Shown here piece after piece: positions 35,678 through 43,770 of a DNA stretch of 64,000 bases. The stretch comes from JAXMAF01 sp046350555 (GTDB lineage: Bacteria; Planctomycetota; Phycisphaerae; Phycisphaerales; SM1A02). The stretch is from positions 62,001 to 126,000 of the forward strand of contig JAXMAF010000015.1 in NCBI GenBank assembly GCA_046350555.1, read 5' to 3'. How positions within the stretch are numbered: the stretch's first letter is position 1; the number at the start of each line of letters is the position of its first letter. A program made the translations under genes and the position numbers. The notes beneath the pieces were generated by a model. That model was given only the letters and a program-made list of their open reading frames with translations. It was not told the DNA's origin and did not search any database.

Positions 35678-36100
35678 CTACGCGCTGAAGCTGCTGCCGC
35701 AGCCGCACGTCGTGGTCGCGTTGGGATTGCTGAACACGAAGCCGCGGCCCATGATCTCGTCCTTGAAGTCGATCGTCGTCCCGTTGAGATAGAGGTAGCT
35801 CTTCGGATCGCAGATCACGCGCACGGTGAACTCGTCGCCACCCTCGGCCACCGCGACCGCGCCATCCCGGCCCGCGCCCGAGGTCGACGCCGCGGACTTC
35901 GCCGCCGGCATCCTGTAGGTGAACGACCACTCCTCGTCGGTCTCCTTCTGCGTCTCGGTCAGGTCGAGCAGGTAGGAGAAGCCGCTGCATCCGCCGCCCT
36001 TCACACCGACGCGCAGGCGGATCTTGGCGGGATCGAGGCCCTGCTGGTCGATGATGGATGCGATTTCGCGAGCGGCGGTCTCGGTGACGTTGACGGACAT
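35678..36100 (-). CDS. iscA: A-type iron-sulfur carrier protein (IscA/ErpA/HesB family)
   Basis: This 140-residue protein carries or delivers Fe-S clusters. The three ligand cysteines are in GVKGGGCSGF and TTCGCGSSF. An unusual Ala/Ser/Gly-rich insert of about 25 residues (around 70-95) lengthens the usual 105-120-residue fold before FTVRVICDPKSYLYLNG. It is the last gene of an iscS-iscU-iscA set on the minus strand, 102 bp after iscU. Whether it is functionally IscA or ErpA cannot be told from sequence. Confidence 0.88.
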   Translation of the reverse strand: MSVNVTETAAREIASIIDQQGLDPAKIRLRVGVKGGGCSGFSYLLDLTETQKETDEEWSFTYRMPAAKSAASTSGAGRDGAVAVAEGGDEFTVRVICDPKSYLYLNGTTIDFKDEIMGRGFVFSNPNATTTCGCGSSFSA

Positions 36101-36202
36101 TGCTGGAAACTCCGGGGAAGGTGTCAGGAAAGATACGCGTGGGAGCGATGGCGGTTCTGTGGAGGGCCGGGCGGCCGCGCGCAGCGGCCGCTTCCCGGAT
36201 TG

Positions 36203-36637
36203 TCAGTGCCCGACGCCCGACGTCGCCTTGGTCGCGTCCGCGATCCCGTTCTTCTTCTTGTAGTCGCTGATCGCGGTGCGGATCGAGTCCTCGGCGAGCA
36301 CCGAGCAGTGGATCTTGACCGGCGGAAGCGAGAGCTCCTCGACGATCTGCGTGTTCTTGATGGTGAGCGCCTCGTCGATGGTCTTGCCCTTGATCCACTC
36401 CGTCGCGAGCGAGCTGCTCGCGATGGCCGAGCCGCATCCGAAGCACTTGAACTTGGCGTCCTCGATGCGACCGTCGGCGCCGACCTTGATCTGAAGCTGC
36501 ATGACATCGCCGCATTCGGGCGCGCCGACGATGCCGACGCCGACGTCCTTGCGGGCCGCGACGTCCTTGGACGCCCCGAACGATCCGACGTTGCGAGGGT
36601 TGTTGTAGTGGTCGATGACTTTGTCGCTGTAGGCCAT
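36203..36637 (-). CDS. iscU: Iron-sulfur cluster scaffold protein IscU
   Basis: This 144-residue scaffold has its three ligand cysteines in APECGDVMQLQIKV, CFGCGSAIASSS and VKIHCSVLAEDSI. The LPPVK docking segment for the Hsp70 chaperone HscA is present. The length equals that of IscU (about 128) plus a short Ala/Thr-rich tail. It lies 68 bp after iscS and before iscA. No hscA, hscB, ferredoxin or iscR gene is in the locus, so those functions must be encoded elsewhere. Confidence 0.94.
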   Translation of the reverse strand: MAYSDKVIDHYNNPRNVGSFGASKDVAARKDVGVGIVGAPECGDVMQLQIKVGADGRIEDAKFKCFGCGSAIASSSLATEWIKGKTIDEALTIKNTQIVEELSLPPVKIHCSVLAEDSIRTAISDYKKKNGIADATKATSGVGH

Positions 36638-36705
36638 GGGAGGGTCCGTGATTGGAGGGTGGTCGGGGTGTCGGGGTGGCGTGAAGACGAAGGGTTCGCC
36701 CGCCG

Positions 36706-37953
36706 TCAGTGCGACTGCCACTGGATCTTGGTGATGTCGATGCCTTCCTTGTGCAGGTCGTACAGCGGGCTCATCTCGCGGAGGTGGTTCACCGCCTTCA
36801 CGATCGCGTCGATCGTGTAGTCGGTCTCGGACTCGGTCGTGAACCGGCCGAGCGAGAGCCGCAGCGACGAGTGCGCGAGCTCGTCGCCGACGCCGAGCGA
36901 CTTCAGCACATAGCTCGGCTCCAGCGACGCGCTCGTGCACGCCGATCCCGACGAGCAGGCGATGTCCTTGATCCCCATCAGCAGCGACTCGCCCTCGACG
37001 AAGCCGAAGCTCATGTTCGTGAGATGCGGCAGCCGACGAAGCCGGTGTCCGTTGACCTGCACGACCTCGAGCCGTCCGGTGAGCTCGCGCTCGAGCCTGT
37101 CGCGCCAGGTGCGAAGCCGTTCGCGGTCGGACTCCATCTCGTGCATGCACAGCTCGCACGCCTTGCCGAAACCGACGATGCCGGTGACGTTGAGGGTGCC
37201 CGAGCGCATGCCGCGCTCGTGGCCGCCGCCGTCCATCATCGCCTCGATGCGGATGCGCGGCTTGCGGCGCCGCACGAAGAGCGCGCCGGCGCCCTTCGGG
37301 CCATACATCTTGTGGCTTGACCAGCTCATGAGATCGATGCCGTCGCGCTCGACGTCGACGGGCATCTTGCCCACCCACTGCGTGGCGTCGGTGTGGAACA
37401 CGATCTCGCGCTGGTGGCAAAGGGCGCCGATCTCGGGCACCTCGTTGATCGTGCCGATCTCGTTGTTGGCCCACATGATCGTCACGAGGATCGTGTCGGG
37501 CCGCAGCGCGGCCTTCACCATCTCGGCGGTGATCACGCCGTCGGCGGGCGGATCGAGGAACGTGACGTCGAAGCCCTCTCGCTGGAGCCGCTTGCACGGA
37601 TCGAGCACGGCCTTGTGCTCGTGGGCGGCAGTGATGATGTGGCCGCGGCCGCCCTGGCCGTCGCCAGCCTTCGCGTACATGCGGGCCGCGCCCTTGATCG
37701 CGAGGTTGTTGCTCTCGGTCGAGCCGCTCGTCCAGACGATCTCCTTGCCCGAGGCGCCAATGAGCGCCGCGGCCTGCTCGCGCGCGGCGTCGACGGCGTC
37801 CTCGGCCTCCCAGCCGAACCTGTGGTTGCGGCTCGCGGCGTTGCCGTACTTCTCGGTGAAATAGGGCAGCATCGCCTCGACGACGCGCGGATCGGTGCGC
37901 GTCGTGGCGGCGTTGTCGAGATAGATCGGAAGCTTCGGCTGCGAGATACCCAT
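36706..37953 (-). CDS. iscS: Cysteine desulfurase IscS
   Basis: This PLP enzyme of 415 residues takes sulfur from cysteine for Fe-S cluster assembly. It begins with PIYLDNAATTRTDPRVVEAM, has the cofactor-binding SGSTESNN and HTDATQWVGK, the Schiff-base lysine in SSHKMYGPKG and the persulfide cysteine in SSGSACTS. GMRSGTLNV is also typical. It is the first gene of the isc set. The length and C-terminus fit group I desulfurases. Upstream there is no iscR-like gene but a 92-bp tandem repeat within a 405-bp gap. Confidence 0.95.
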   Translation of the reverse strand: MGISQPKLPIYLDNAATTRTDPRVVEAMLPYFTEKYGNAASRNHRFGWEAEDAVDAAREQAAALIGASGKEIVWTSGSTESNNLAIKGAARMYAKAGDGQGGRGHIITAAHEHKAVLDPCKRLQREGFDVTFLDPPADGVITAEMVKAALRPDTILVTIMWANNEIGTINEVPEIGALCHQREIVFHTDATQWVGKMPVDVERDGIDLMSWSSHKMYGPKGAGALFVRRRKPRIRIEAMMDGGGHERGMRSGTLNVTGIVGFGKACELCMHEMESDRERLRTWRDRLERELTGRLEVVQVNGHRLRRLPHLTNMSFGFVEGESLLMGIKDIACSSGSACTSASLEPSYVLKSLGVGDELAHSSLRLSLGRFTTESETDYTIDAIVKAVNHLREMSPLYDLHKEGIDITKIQWQSH

Positions 37954-38060
37954 GAATGCGGGTCCTTCGGAACGGGTGGCGTGAGACGGCCGGCTGCGCG
38001 GCGACCGTGAAGCGACGGAGATTCAGTCGCAACAAGTCTAGGCAGAACCTGGAATGGTTC

Positions 38061-38290
38061 TTGTTTGAGCGCTCCGTTCGGCCCTCCGGGCCGACACTCG
38101 CTCTCGTACGCCGCGCGGGGCGAGGCCCCGCGGGCTGAACGCACGCCTTGGCTTGTTTGAGCGCTCCGCTCGGCCCTCTGGGCCGACACTCGCTTTCGTA
38201 CGCCACGCGGGGCGAGGCCCCGCGGGCTGAACGCACGCCTCCGCTTGTTTGAGCGCTCCGCTCGGCCCTCCGGGCCGACACTCGCTCTCG
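38061..38290. repeat. 92-bp tandem repeat, two and a half units
   Basis: Units begin with TTGTTTGAGCGCTCCG at 38061, 38153 and 38245 (period exactly 92); the third is cut at about 38290. Each full unit contains two perfect hairpins, CGGCCC..GGGCCG and CGCGGGGC GAG GCCCCGCG. The array fills the gap between the iscS start and the next gene's stop. I see no gene in this gap. Confidence 0.9.
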
Positions 38291-38358
38291 GAGGACGCGC
38301 GTCCGGTGAACGTGTGGTGCCGCCGTCTCGACAGCCGTGCAGGCCGCGGCCGGATGTA

Positions 38359-39501
38359 CTACGGCTGGTCGGATGCCGCGTTGCGTCGTGCAGCTTCGTC
38401 GGGGCCATTCCGTGGTCGGTCCCCCCCATCTCGGCGATCACGTCCGTCGCGGCCATTGCCCTCCGGCCGACCGTCACGTTCATCGCGACCACCTTGATCT
38501 CGATCGTCGCGCCCACCGCGCTCCGGTGGCCGACCTCGCCACCCACCCGGACCTCGATCACGGTCACCGCGAGCGTCGCGCTCGCGCGGCGGCGGCCCAT
38601 CGTCGCCGCGCGACGACGCGCCCCGATCCGCAGGATCGCGGGCCCCCGGCGGCGGACCGCCAGCGTCATCGCGCCTCGCCTCCTCGCGACGCGGTCGATC
38701 CGGGCGTCGCCCGGGCGGACCATCGTTCCGCCAATCGGACTGACGGTCGGACCTCCGGTCCGGTGGTCCGTCCCCTCGCGCGCCGCGACGAGAAGGCGGT
38801 GGACCGCCATCGTCGCGCATGCCGCGTCGACCACCACGGTCGCCGTCGCACGTCGGCGGCGGTGGACCACCATCGTCGCGCATCGCGCGCCGGCCACCAC
38901 GATCACCGTCGCGCGGTGGCGGCGGCGGACCACCATCGTCGCGCATGCCGCGTCGACCACCGCGATCGCCATCGCGGGGCGGCGGTGGGCCATCATCGTC
39001 GTCGCGCATGTTGCGTCGACCACCACGGTCGCCATCGCGCGGTGGCGGCGGTGGACCACCATCGTCGCGCATGTTGCGCCGACCACCACGGTCGCCGTCG
39101 CGCGGTGGCGGCGGCGGACCACCATCGTCGCGCATGTCGCGCCGACCGCCACGATCACCATCGCGCGGTGGCGGCGGTGGACCGCCATCGTCGCGCATGT
39201 CGCGCCGACCGCCGCGGTCGCCGTCGCGCGGTGGCGGCGGGCTTCCATCTTCATCGTTCCGATCGCGCGGTCCGCCCTGTCGGTCCGCCGGGGGCCTTGG
39301 TCGGCGCGGCGCGTCGTCGCGATCCGCCCCTGGTCGATCGTTCATGGCGGGCGCCGGTCGACTCGATGCGGGGGGCGACTGCGGTTGCGGTGGTGCCGCA
39401 AGCGCTGCCGACGCGACGCCGAGGATCGCGGCCGCGAAGATCTTCACGTTCACGCGGTGAATGAGGTGAATGGGGTGATTGAGGTGATTGAGGTCAATCA
39501 T
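38359..39501 (-). CDS. Exported low-complexity Arg/Asp/Gly/Pro repeat protein
   Basis: The 380-residue protein has a signal-like segment after about 15 residues (KIFAAAILGVASAALAAPP), and the mature part is almost all low complexity. Seven copies of a 21-residue unit (RDGDRGGRR.MRDDGGPPPPP, 63 bp each) lie between about 95 and 245; the rest is Arg/Asp/Gly-rich without strict period. GGAG stands before ATG 39501; the first 15 codons come from 9-bp repeats. It is divergent from an ECF sigma factor whose anti-sigma partner carries similar DDGGPPGPPPP text, so it may be a target or co-regulated product. No function is known. Confidence 0.65.
   Translation of the reverse strand: MIDLNHLNHPIHLIHRVNVKIFAAAILGVASAALAAPPQPQSPPASSRPAPAMNDRPGADRDDAPRRPRPPADRQGGPRDRNDEDGSPPPPRDGDRGGRRDMRDDGGPPPPPRDGDRGGRRDMRDDGGPPPPPRDGDRGGRRNMRDDGGPPPPPRDGDRGGRRNMRDDDDGPPPPRDGDRGGRRGMRDDGGPPPPPRDGDRGGRRAMRDDGGPPPPTCDGDRGGRRGMRDDGGPPPSRRGARGDGPPDRRSDRQSDWRNDGPPGRRPDRPRREEARRDDAGGPPPGARDPADRGASSRGDDGPPPRERDARGDRDRGPGGWRGRPPERGGRDDRDQGGRDERDGRPEGNGRDGRDRRDGGDRPRNGPDEAARRNAASDQP
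39459..39494. repeat. 9-bp tandem repeat in the first codons of the repeat-protein gene
   Basis: Four units of the GATTGAGGT type run from 39459 to 39494. On the minus strand they encode the LNHLNHPIHLIH residues ahead of the signal peptide. A 9-bp unit keeps the reading frame when its copy number changes. Confidence 0.75.
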
Positions 39502-39671
39502 GGGGTGGCTCCAATCATCGCACGAACTCGCCGCGCGACGCGGAAAAGGGGTGCGGGACCGTCACCGGGAGATTGTCCGCCTGGACGCCCCGCGGGACAT
39601 CCCGCCCATCGGCGCACCGCCGTCCGCCAGATTCCGATCCCTCGATGTCCCCGCCGGCCCGGCGCGCGACA

Positions 39672-40244
39672 ATGGCGATTGCCATGCCGTCGATGCGCCC
39701 GAGCTCGCGCGATGTCTTCGAGATCCTCGTTCGAGAGCACGCGGACATGCTCTGCGCGTTCCTGCGCAGCCTCGTCGCGCGCGACGACCTCGTGGACGAT
39801 CTCTTCCAGGAGACGATGCTCGTCGCATGGCGCCGGCTCGGCGACTACGACCGCTCCCGGCCCTTCGGGCCGTGGCTCCGCGGCATCGCGGTTCGCCTGG
39901 TGCTTGCCCAGCGCCGCAGGTCCGGTCGCGACCTCCTCGCATGCGATCCGCAGGTGCTCGAGGCGATGGAGCGGCACATCGGCGCCTTCGAGCTCGTCCC
40001 CGCCGATTCGTTCCGCGCTCGCGCCGAGCGCGTCCGATCGTGCGTCGATCGCCTTCCCGCGCTGCTGCGCGACGTGATCGAGCTCGGCTACGAGCGGGGC
40101 CTCATGCTCTCGCACATCGCCGCCGCCCTTGACGTGAGCGAGGAGGCGGTGAAGAAGCGCATGCAGCGAGCGCGCCTGCTCGTCGCCACGTGCCTTCAGG
40201 CGCGGTCGGCGGCGATCGAGACCGCCCATGGAGAGCCGGCGTGA
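39672..40244 (+). CDS. ECF-type RNA polymerase sigma factor
   Basis: This protein of about 190 residues has region 2 (FEILVREHADMLCAFLRSLV, ARDDLVDDLFQETMLVAWRR) and region 4 (DRLPALLRDVIELGYERGLM, LSHIAAALDVSEEAVKKRMQRARLL), separated by a short linker. ECF sigma factors direct RNA polymerase to special promoters and are held by anti-sigma factors. The stop overlaps the next GTG as GTGA, so the adjoining membrane protein is its likely anti-sigma partner. ATG 39672 gives a short N-terminus; in-frame ATGs at 39684 and 39693 are also possible. The divergent low-complexity protein gene may share its promoter region. Confidence 0.9.
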   Translation: MAIAMPSMRPSSRDVFEILVREHADMLCAFLRSLVARDDLVDDLFQETMLVAWRRLGDYDRSRPFGPWLRGIAVRLVLAQRRRSGRDLLACDPQVLEAMERHIGAFELVPADSFRARAERVRSCVDRLPALLRDVIELGYERGLMLSHIAAALDVSEEAVKKRMQRARLLVATCLQARSAAIETAHGEPA

Positions 40245-41602
40245 ACATCGGCGGCGACCGATCCTCGAACGCGCCCGAGGCCGCCGGAGATCGCGTTGCG
40301 CCACCGCCGACGCTCGATCCCGCCCTGCGACCCGATGCGCTCGCCGCGGCCGACCGCGGCGGCACCGATGCGCTCGCCGCGGCGCAGTTCGTTCACGGGT
40401 TGCTCGAGCATCTCCGCCGCGACGACCAGCCTCGCCAGGCCCGGCGGCTCGACGCAGTGATGCGCTCCATCGGCGCCCATGAGCAGTCGCTGCGCCTGGC
40501 GCCTCCGGCGCGGCGCTGGCTCGTCGCGGCGATCACGATGCTCAGCGCGATCGTCGGCGCGGCGATCCTCGCCGACCTTCCCGCGCGCAACGAGGCGTTC
40601 GCGGCCGTGCGCGACTCGATCGCGGCAACACAGACCGCCGGGGATCGCTCCTATCTCGTGCTCGCGGTGCCCGACGATCCGTCGTTCGGTCCGATCCCGC
40701 CGGCGCAACTGGACATCCGCGACGCGGACCATCAGGTCTTCACCGCGATCGCGCCGACCGGCGATCGCTTCATCGTCGGCCGAAACATCGGTGGTTCGTG
40801 GGCCATTCGTCCGGACGGCTCGGTCGATCGATTCCCGCCGAAGCACGCCTGGCCGCGCTGGATCGACTTCGGCGAGAGCGCGTTTCTCGCCGATTCGTCC
40901 GACGACGTGCTCTCCAGCCTGCCCGCAGGATTCACGCTGCGCCCCGGCACCGCCGCGGTTGCGCCGGGAACGGAGGGGCCGATCTGCGACCGCGTGACCG
41001 CGCTCCGCCGCGACACGCGCGGACCCGAGCCGACGCGCGTCGAGCTGTGGATCGACCGGTCGTCGCGCCTCGTGCGACGCATGGAACTGCATTGGCCGCC
41101 GCGCGACGGCGATCCCCGCCTTGGCGCTGGCGGCGATCGACCCGGCCCCGGCGGCCGCAACGGACCGCGCGAGTTCGGCGGGCCGCGCCGTGGAGAGGGA
41201 GGGCGCGATTGGCACGGCGAGGCGCCGAACAACCGCGACGACCCCGCCGAGCGCCGCGACGCGCGCCGACGAGGCGATCGATTCGACGATGGCGGGCCGC
41301 CGGGACCGCCACCGCCACGACCGCCGGGCGACCGCTTCGACGATGGCGGACCACCCGGTCCGCAGCGCAGGGACGAGCCGTGTCCACCAACAGGCTTCGG
41401 CGCTCCTCCCCCGCCTGCACCGCGCGACGAGCCTCGCCGTCGCGGCCCCCCGCCGCGCGGCTTCCTCGACGCGCCGCCGGAGTTCCGAGCACCGGGCCAC
41501 CCGCCGCCGCCGCGGATGATCGTCTTCGAGCTGCGGGCCACGCCGATCTTCGACGACTCGTGGTTTGAACCATCGTCGCATGTGGCGCCGTCCGGCGAGT
41601 GA
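40241..41602 (+). CDS. Putative membrane anti-sigma factor with Pro/Arg-rich outer domain
   Basis: This 453-residue protein has a cytoplasmic N-terminus of about 95 residues, one transmembrane helix (WLVAAITMLSAIVGAAILADL) and an outer domain. The outer part has a folded-looking stretch (SYLVLAVPDDPSFGPIPPAQ, DRVTALRRDTRGPEPTRVEL) and a long low-complexity region after about 295 (RFDDGGPPGPPPPRPPGDRF). GTG 40241 has GGAGAG upstream and overlaps the sigma stop. Topology and gene order suggest an anti-sigma factor, but no zinc-finger HXXXCXXC motif is seen in the N-terminal part, so this is an inference. Confidence 0.6.
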   Translation: MNIGGDRSSNAPEAAGDRVAPPPTLDPALRPDALAAADRGGTDALAAAQFVHGLLEHLRRDDQPRQARRLDAVMRSIGAHEQSLRLAPPARRWLVAAITMLSAIVGAAILADLPARNEAFAAVRDSIAATQTAGDRSYLVLAVPDDPSFGPIPPAQLDIRDADHQVFTAIAPTGDRFIVGRNIGGSWAIRPDGSVDRFPPKHAWPRWIDFGESAFLADSSDDVLSSLPAGFTLRPGTAAVAPGTEGPICDRVTALRRDTRGPEPTRVELWIDRSSRLVRRMELHWPPRDGDPRLGAGGDRPGPGGRNGPREFGGPRRGEGGRDWHGEAPNNRDDPAERRDARRRGDRFDDGGPPGPPPPRPPGDRFDDGGPPGPQRRDEPCPPTGFGAPPPPAPRDEPRRRGPPPRGFLDAPPEFRAPGHPPPPRMIVFELRATPIFDDSWFEPSSHVAPSGE

Positions 41603-41626
41603 CGCGGGCGGGCATACGCTCGCCCC

Positions 41627-42544
41627 ATGCGGCTCATCCGCGCCATCGACGAACTCCGCCCCTTCGCGAGGGGCGTGTTCGTGCCGACGATGGGCGCGTT
41701 GCACGAAGGCCACGCAGCGCTGGTGCGCCGCGCGCGGGCGATCGCCGGACCCGGCGAATCCGTGCTCGTCTCCATCTTCGTCAACCCGACGCAGTTCGCA
41801 CCGGGCGAGGACTTCGCGAGGTATCCGCGCACGCTCGACGCGGACATCGCCCTCGCGGAAAGCGCCGGCGCCGACGTCGTCTTCGCGCCGGACGTCGAGA
41901 CGGTCTACCCGACCGGCCGGGCCGAGGCGCCCTTCGCGGCGCCGCCGTTGCCGTCGGTCGCGACGGCCCCGAAGCTGGAGGACGCCCACCGTCCGTCGCA
42001 CTTCGCCGGCGTCTGCCAGGTCGTCGCGCGGCTCTTCGACCTCGTGCAGCCCCGGGTCGCGGTCTTCGGCGAGAAGGACTTCCAGCAGCTTCGCGTGATC
42101 GAGTCGCTCGTCGCCATGGTCGCGGCGGCGACGCCGGCGCGCTGGCCGGTATGGCGCGACGGGTGCACCGTGCCCGGCGTGGCGGGCGTGTCACACCCGG
42201 CGATCGTCGGCCACCCGACGGTCCGCGAGCCCGACGGCCTTGCGATGAGCAGCCGCAACCGCTACCTGGACGCCGCGCAGCGCGAACGGGCGCTCGGGCT
42301 TTCGCGAGCGCTGCGATCCGCGGCCGCGGCGCAGCGTCCGGCGGCGGCCGAGCGAGCCATGCGCGAGACGCTCGTCGCCCACGGGCTCTCCGTCGACTAC
42401 GCGGTCGTCCGCGACGCCGCGACGCTCATGCCGGTCGAGTCGCTGGAGCGCCCGACGCGGGCGCTGATCGCGGCGCGAATCGACCCGTCGCGACCCGACT
42501 CCGTCCGGCTGATCGACAACGCGGCGATGCCGGTCCGGAGATGA
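41627..42544 (+). CDS. panC: Pantothenate synthetase
   Basis: PanC joins pantoate and beta-alanine with ATP to make pantothenate, the precursor of coenzyme A. The 305-residue protein carries the nucleotide-binding PTMGALHEGHAALVR, FVNPTQFAPGEDFARYPRT, FGEKDFQQLRVI and LAMSSRNRYLD. Length is near the usual 280-300. A short insert precedes the P(T)VREPDGLAMSSRN block. No panB or panD gene is adjacent; the neighbours are an anti-sigma gene (24 bp upstream) and a convergent methyltransferase. Confidence 0.95.
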   Translation: MRLIRAIDELRPFARGVFVPTMGALHEGHAALVRRARAIAGPGESVLVSIFVNPTQFAPGEDFARYPRTLDADIALAESAGADVVFAPDVETVYPTGRAEAPFAAPPLPSVATAPKLEDAHRPSHFAGVCQVVARLFDLVQPRVAVFGEKDFQQLRVIESLVAMVAAATPARWPVWRDGCTVPGVAGVSHPAIVGHPTVREPDGLAMSSRNRYLDAAQRERALGLSRALRSAAAAQRPAAAERAMRETLVAHGLSVDYAVVRDAATLMPVESLERPTRALIAARIDPSRPDSVRLIDNAAMPVRR

Positions 42545-42592
42545 ACCGTGCGGCGGAGCGCGACGAGCTCCCGGGAAGCCACGCCCGCTTCC

Positions 42593-42688
42593 GCGGATTC
42601 CAGCGGATTTCACCTGCGTTCGACCCCTTGCCCACCTCGGGATCGGGCCTTGGATGCTGCGCGAGAATCAACCGGAACGCGCATCACA
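42593..42688 (+). repeat. Dispersed 105-bp element, copy supplying a stop codon
   Basis: GCGGATTCCAGCGGATTTCAC at the left, CTGCGTTCGACCCCTTGCCC in the middle and GCGCGAGAATCAACCGGAAC at the right match the element at 16961; the middle is shortened by about 10 bp. It lies between panC and the convergent methyltransferase, and the methyltransferase stop (42686-42684) lies inside its right end. Confidence 0.8.
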
Positions 42689-43511
42689 CGGGTCGTCGGC
42701 GACGGCGAGGCGACCCCGGCCCCGGAGACTCGAGTCGAGCCAGGCGCTGCGCCGCGATGCCGCAGTAGTCGCGGTTGATCTCGAAGCCGATGAATCGACG
42801 TCCGAGCCGCCGAGCAGCCACCGCGGTCGTTCCCGAGCCCATGAACGGATCGAGCACGATCCCTCCGGGCGGACAGAGGCACCTGACGAGGTCGGTCGGG
42901 ATCGCATCGGGAAAGACGGCCGGATGCCTGCGCTTGAGCGCGTCCTTGTCGCCGGCCATGAGATAGTCCCAGACCGTTCCACGGCACTTCGTGAGGTTGA
43001 TGGCGCGGCGCACGGTCTCGGTGGTGGTGCCGTCGGTGCGACGGTTGCCCGATCCGCTCATCACCTTGCCACCGTGCTTCGACGGCTTCTTGAGCGGCTC
43101 CTTGTCGAAGTAGGCGGGCCGTTCGCCCTTCAGGAAGAGCGGAATGTACTCGTGGTCGACCCGGAAGCGGCGCGTCCACCACGCGCCTTCGGTGCCATGC
43201 TTGCGGTAGATCACGCATTCGAAGAGCTTGAAGCCGATCCGATCGCACCAGTCCACGATCGTGCGGAACGAAGTGAGCGTCTTGCCGAACTGGCGTGTCT
43301 GGTCCTGGATCACCATCGCGGCGATGGCGCCGGGCTTGAGGACGCGGAAGACCTCTTCGCCGGTTGCGCGCAGGTCGAAGGGCGAGCCGTCGTAGGCGCG
43401 CACGCCGTCGTAGGGTGGCGAGGTCACCACGAGATCGATCGACGCATCGGGAAGGCGGCTCATGCCCTCGACGCAGTCCATGCAGTGAACGAAGTCGAGC
43501 ATCGAGTCCAT
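42684..43511 (-). CDS. DNA methyltransferase, beta-class amino-methyltransferase
   Basis: This 275-residue enzyme of the N4-cytosine/N6-adenine class methylates an exocyclic amino group using SAM. The catalytic motif IV VVTSPPYDG lies near residue 25, and the SAM motif I LDPFMGSGTTAVAARRLGR lies near 235. This order (IV before I) marks the beta class. FIGFEINRDYCGIAAQRL ends the fold. The start is uncertain: the ATG at 43511 has GAGGGT about 9 bp upstream, and one at 43526 is also in frame. No restriction endonuclease gene is near, so it looks like an orphan enzyme. The last residues (PRRRRRPV) and the stop come from a dispersed repeat. Confidence 0.9.
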   Translation of the reverse strand: MDSMLDFVHCMDCVEGMSRLPDASIDLVVTSPPYDGVRAYDGSPFDLRATGEEVFRVLKPGAIAAMVIQDQTRQFGKTLTSFRTIVDWCDRIGFKLFECVIYRKHGTEGAWWTRRFRVDHEYIPLFLKGERPAYFDKEPLKKPSKHGGKVMSGSGNRRTDGTTTETVRRAINLTKCRGTVWDYLMAGDKDALKRRHPAVFPDAIPTDLVRCLCPPGGIVLDPFMGSGTTAVAARRLGRRFIGFEINRDYCGIAAQRLARLESPGPGSPRRRRRPV

Positions 43512-43770
43512 CGCCACGACCCTCATCGCAGGAGGTGAACCGGGCCCCGGCGCGCCGCCGCCTCGACCATGACGACGTCGAGCGGATGGACGGCGGTGCG
43601 GACGTGCATGGGTGCACACGACGGCGTGCGGGGCGGGCACGGGATGCGCGCCGCGTGCACGAGGCTACGCGGGCGACGGCGGGCGGTCGGCCATCGCCCC
43701 CGAAACCGGGCGATGCGCGACGCCCTCCGGCGGTCACATGGCGGCCCACAAACCCCTACCATCCCCACCG

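Noticed and set aside
35585..35680. Another copy of the dispersed 105-bp element
   Set aside because: Only scattered short matches; neither border is preserved.
38359..39501. Collagen-like protein
   Set aside because: The units are 21 residues without a strict Gly-X-Y period.
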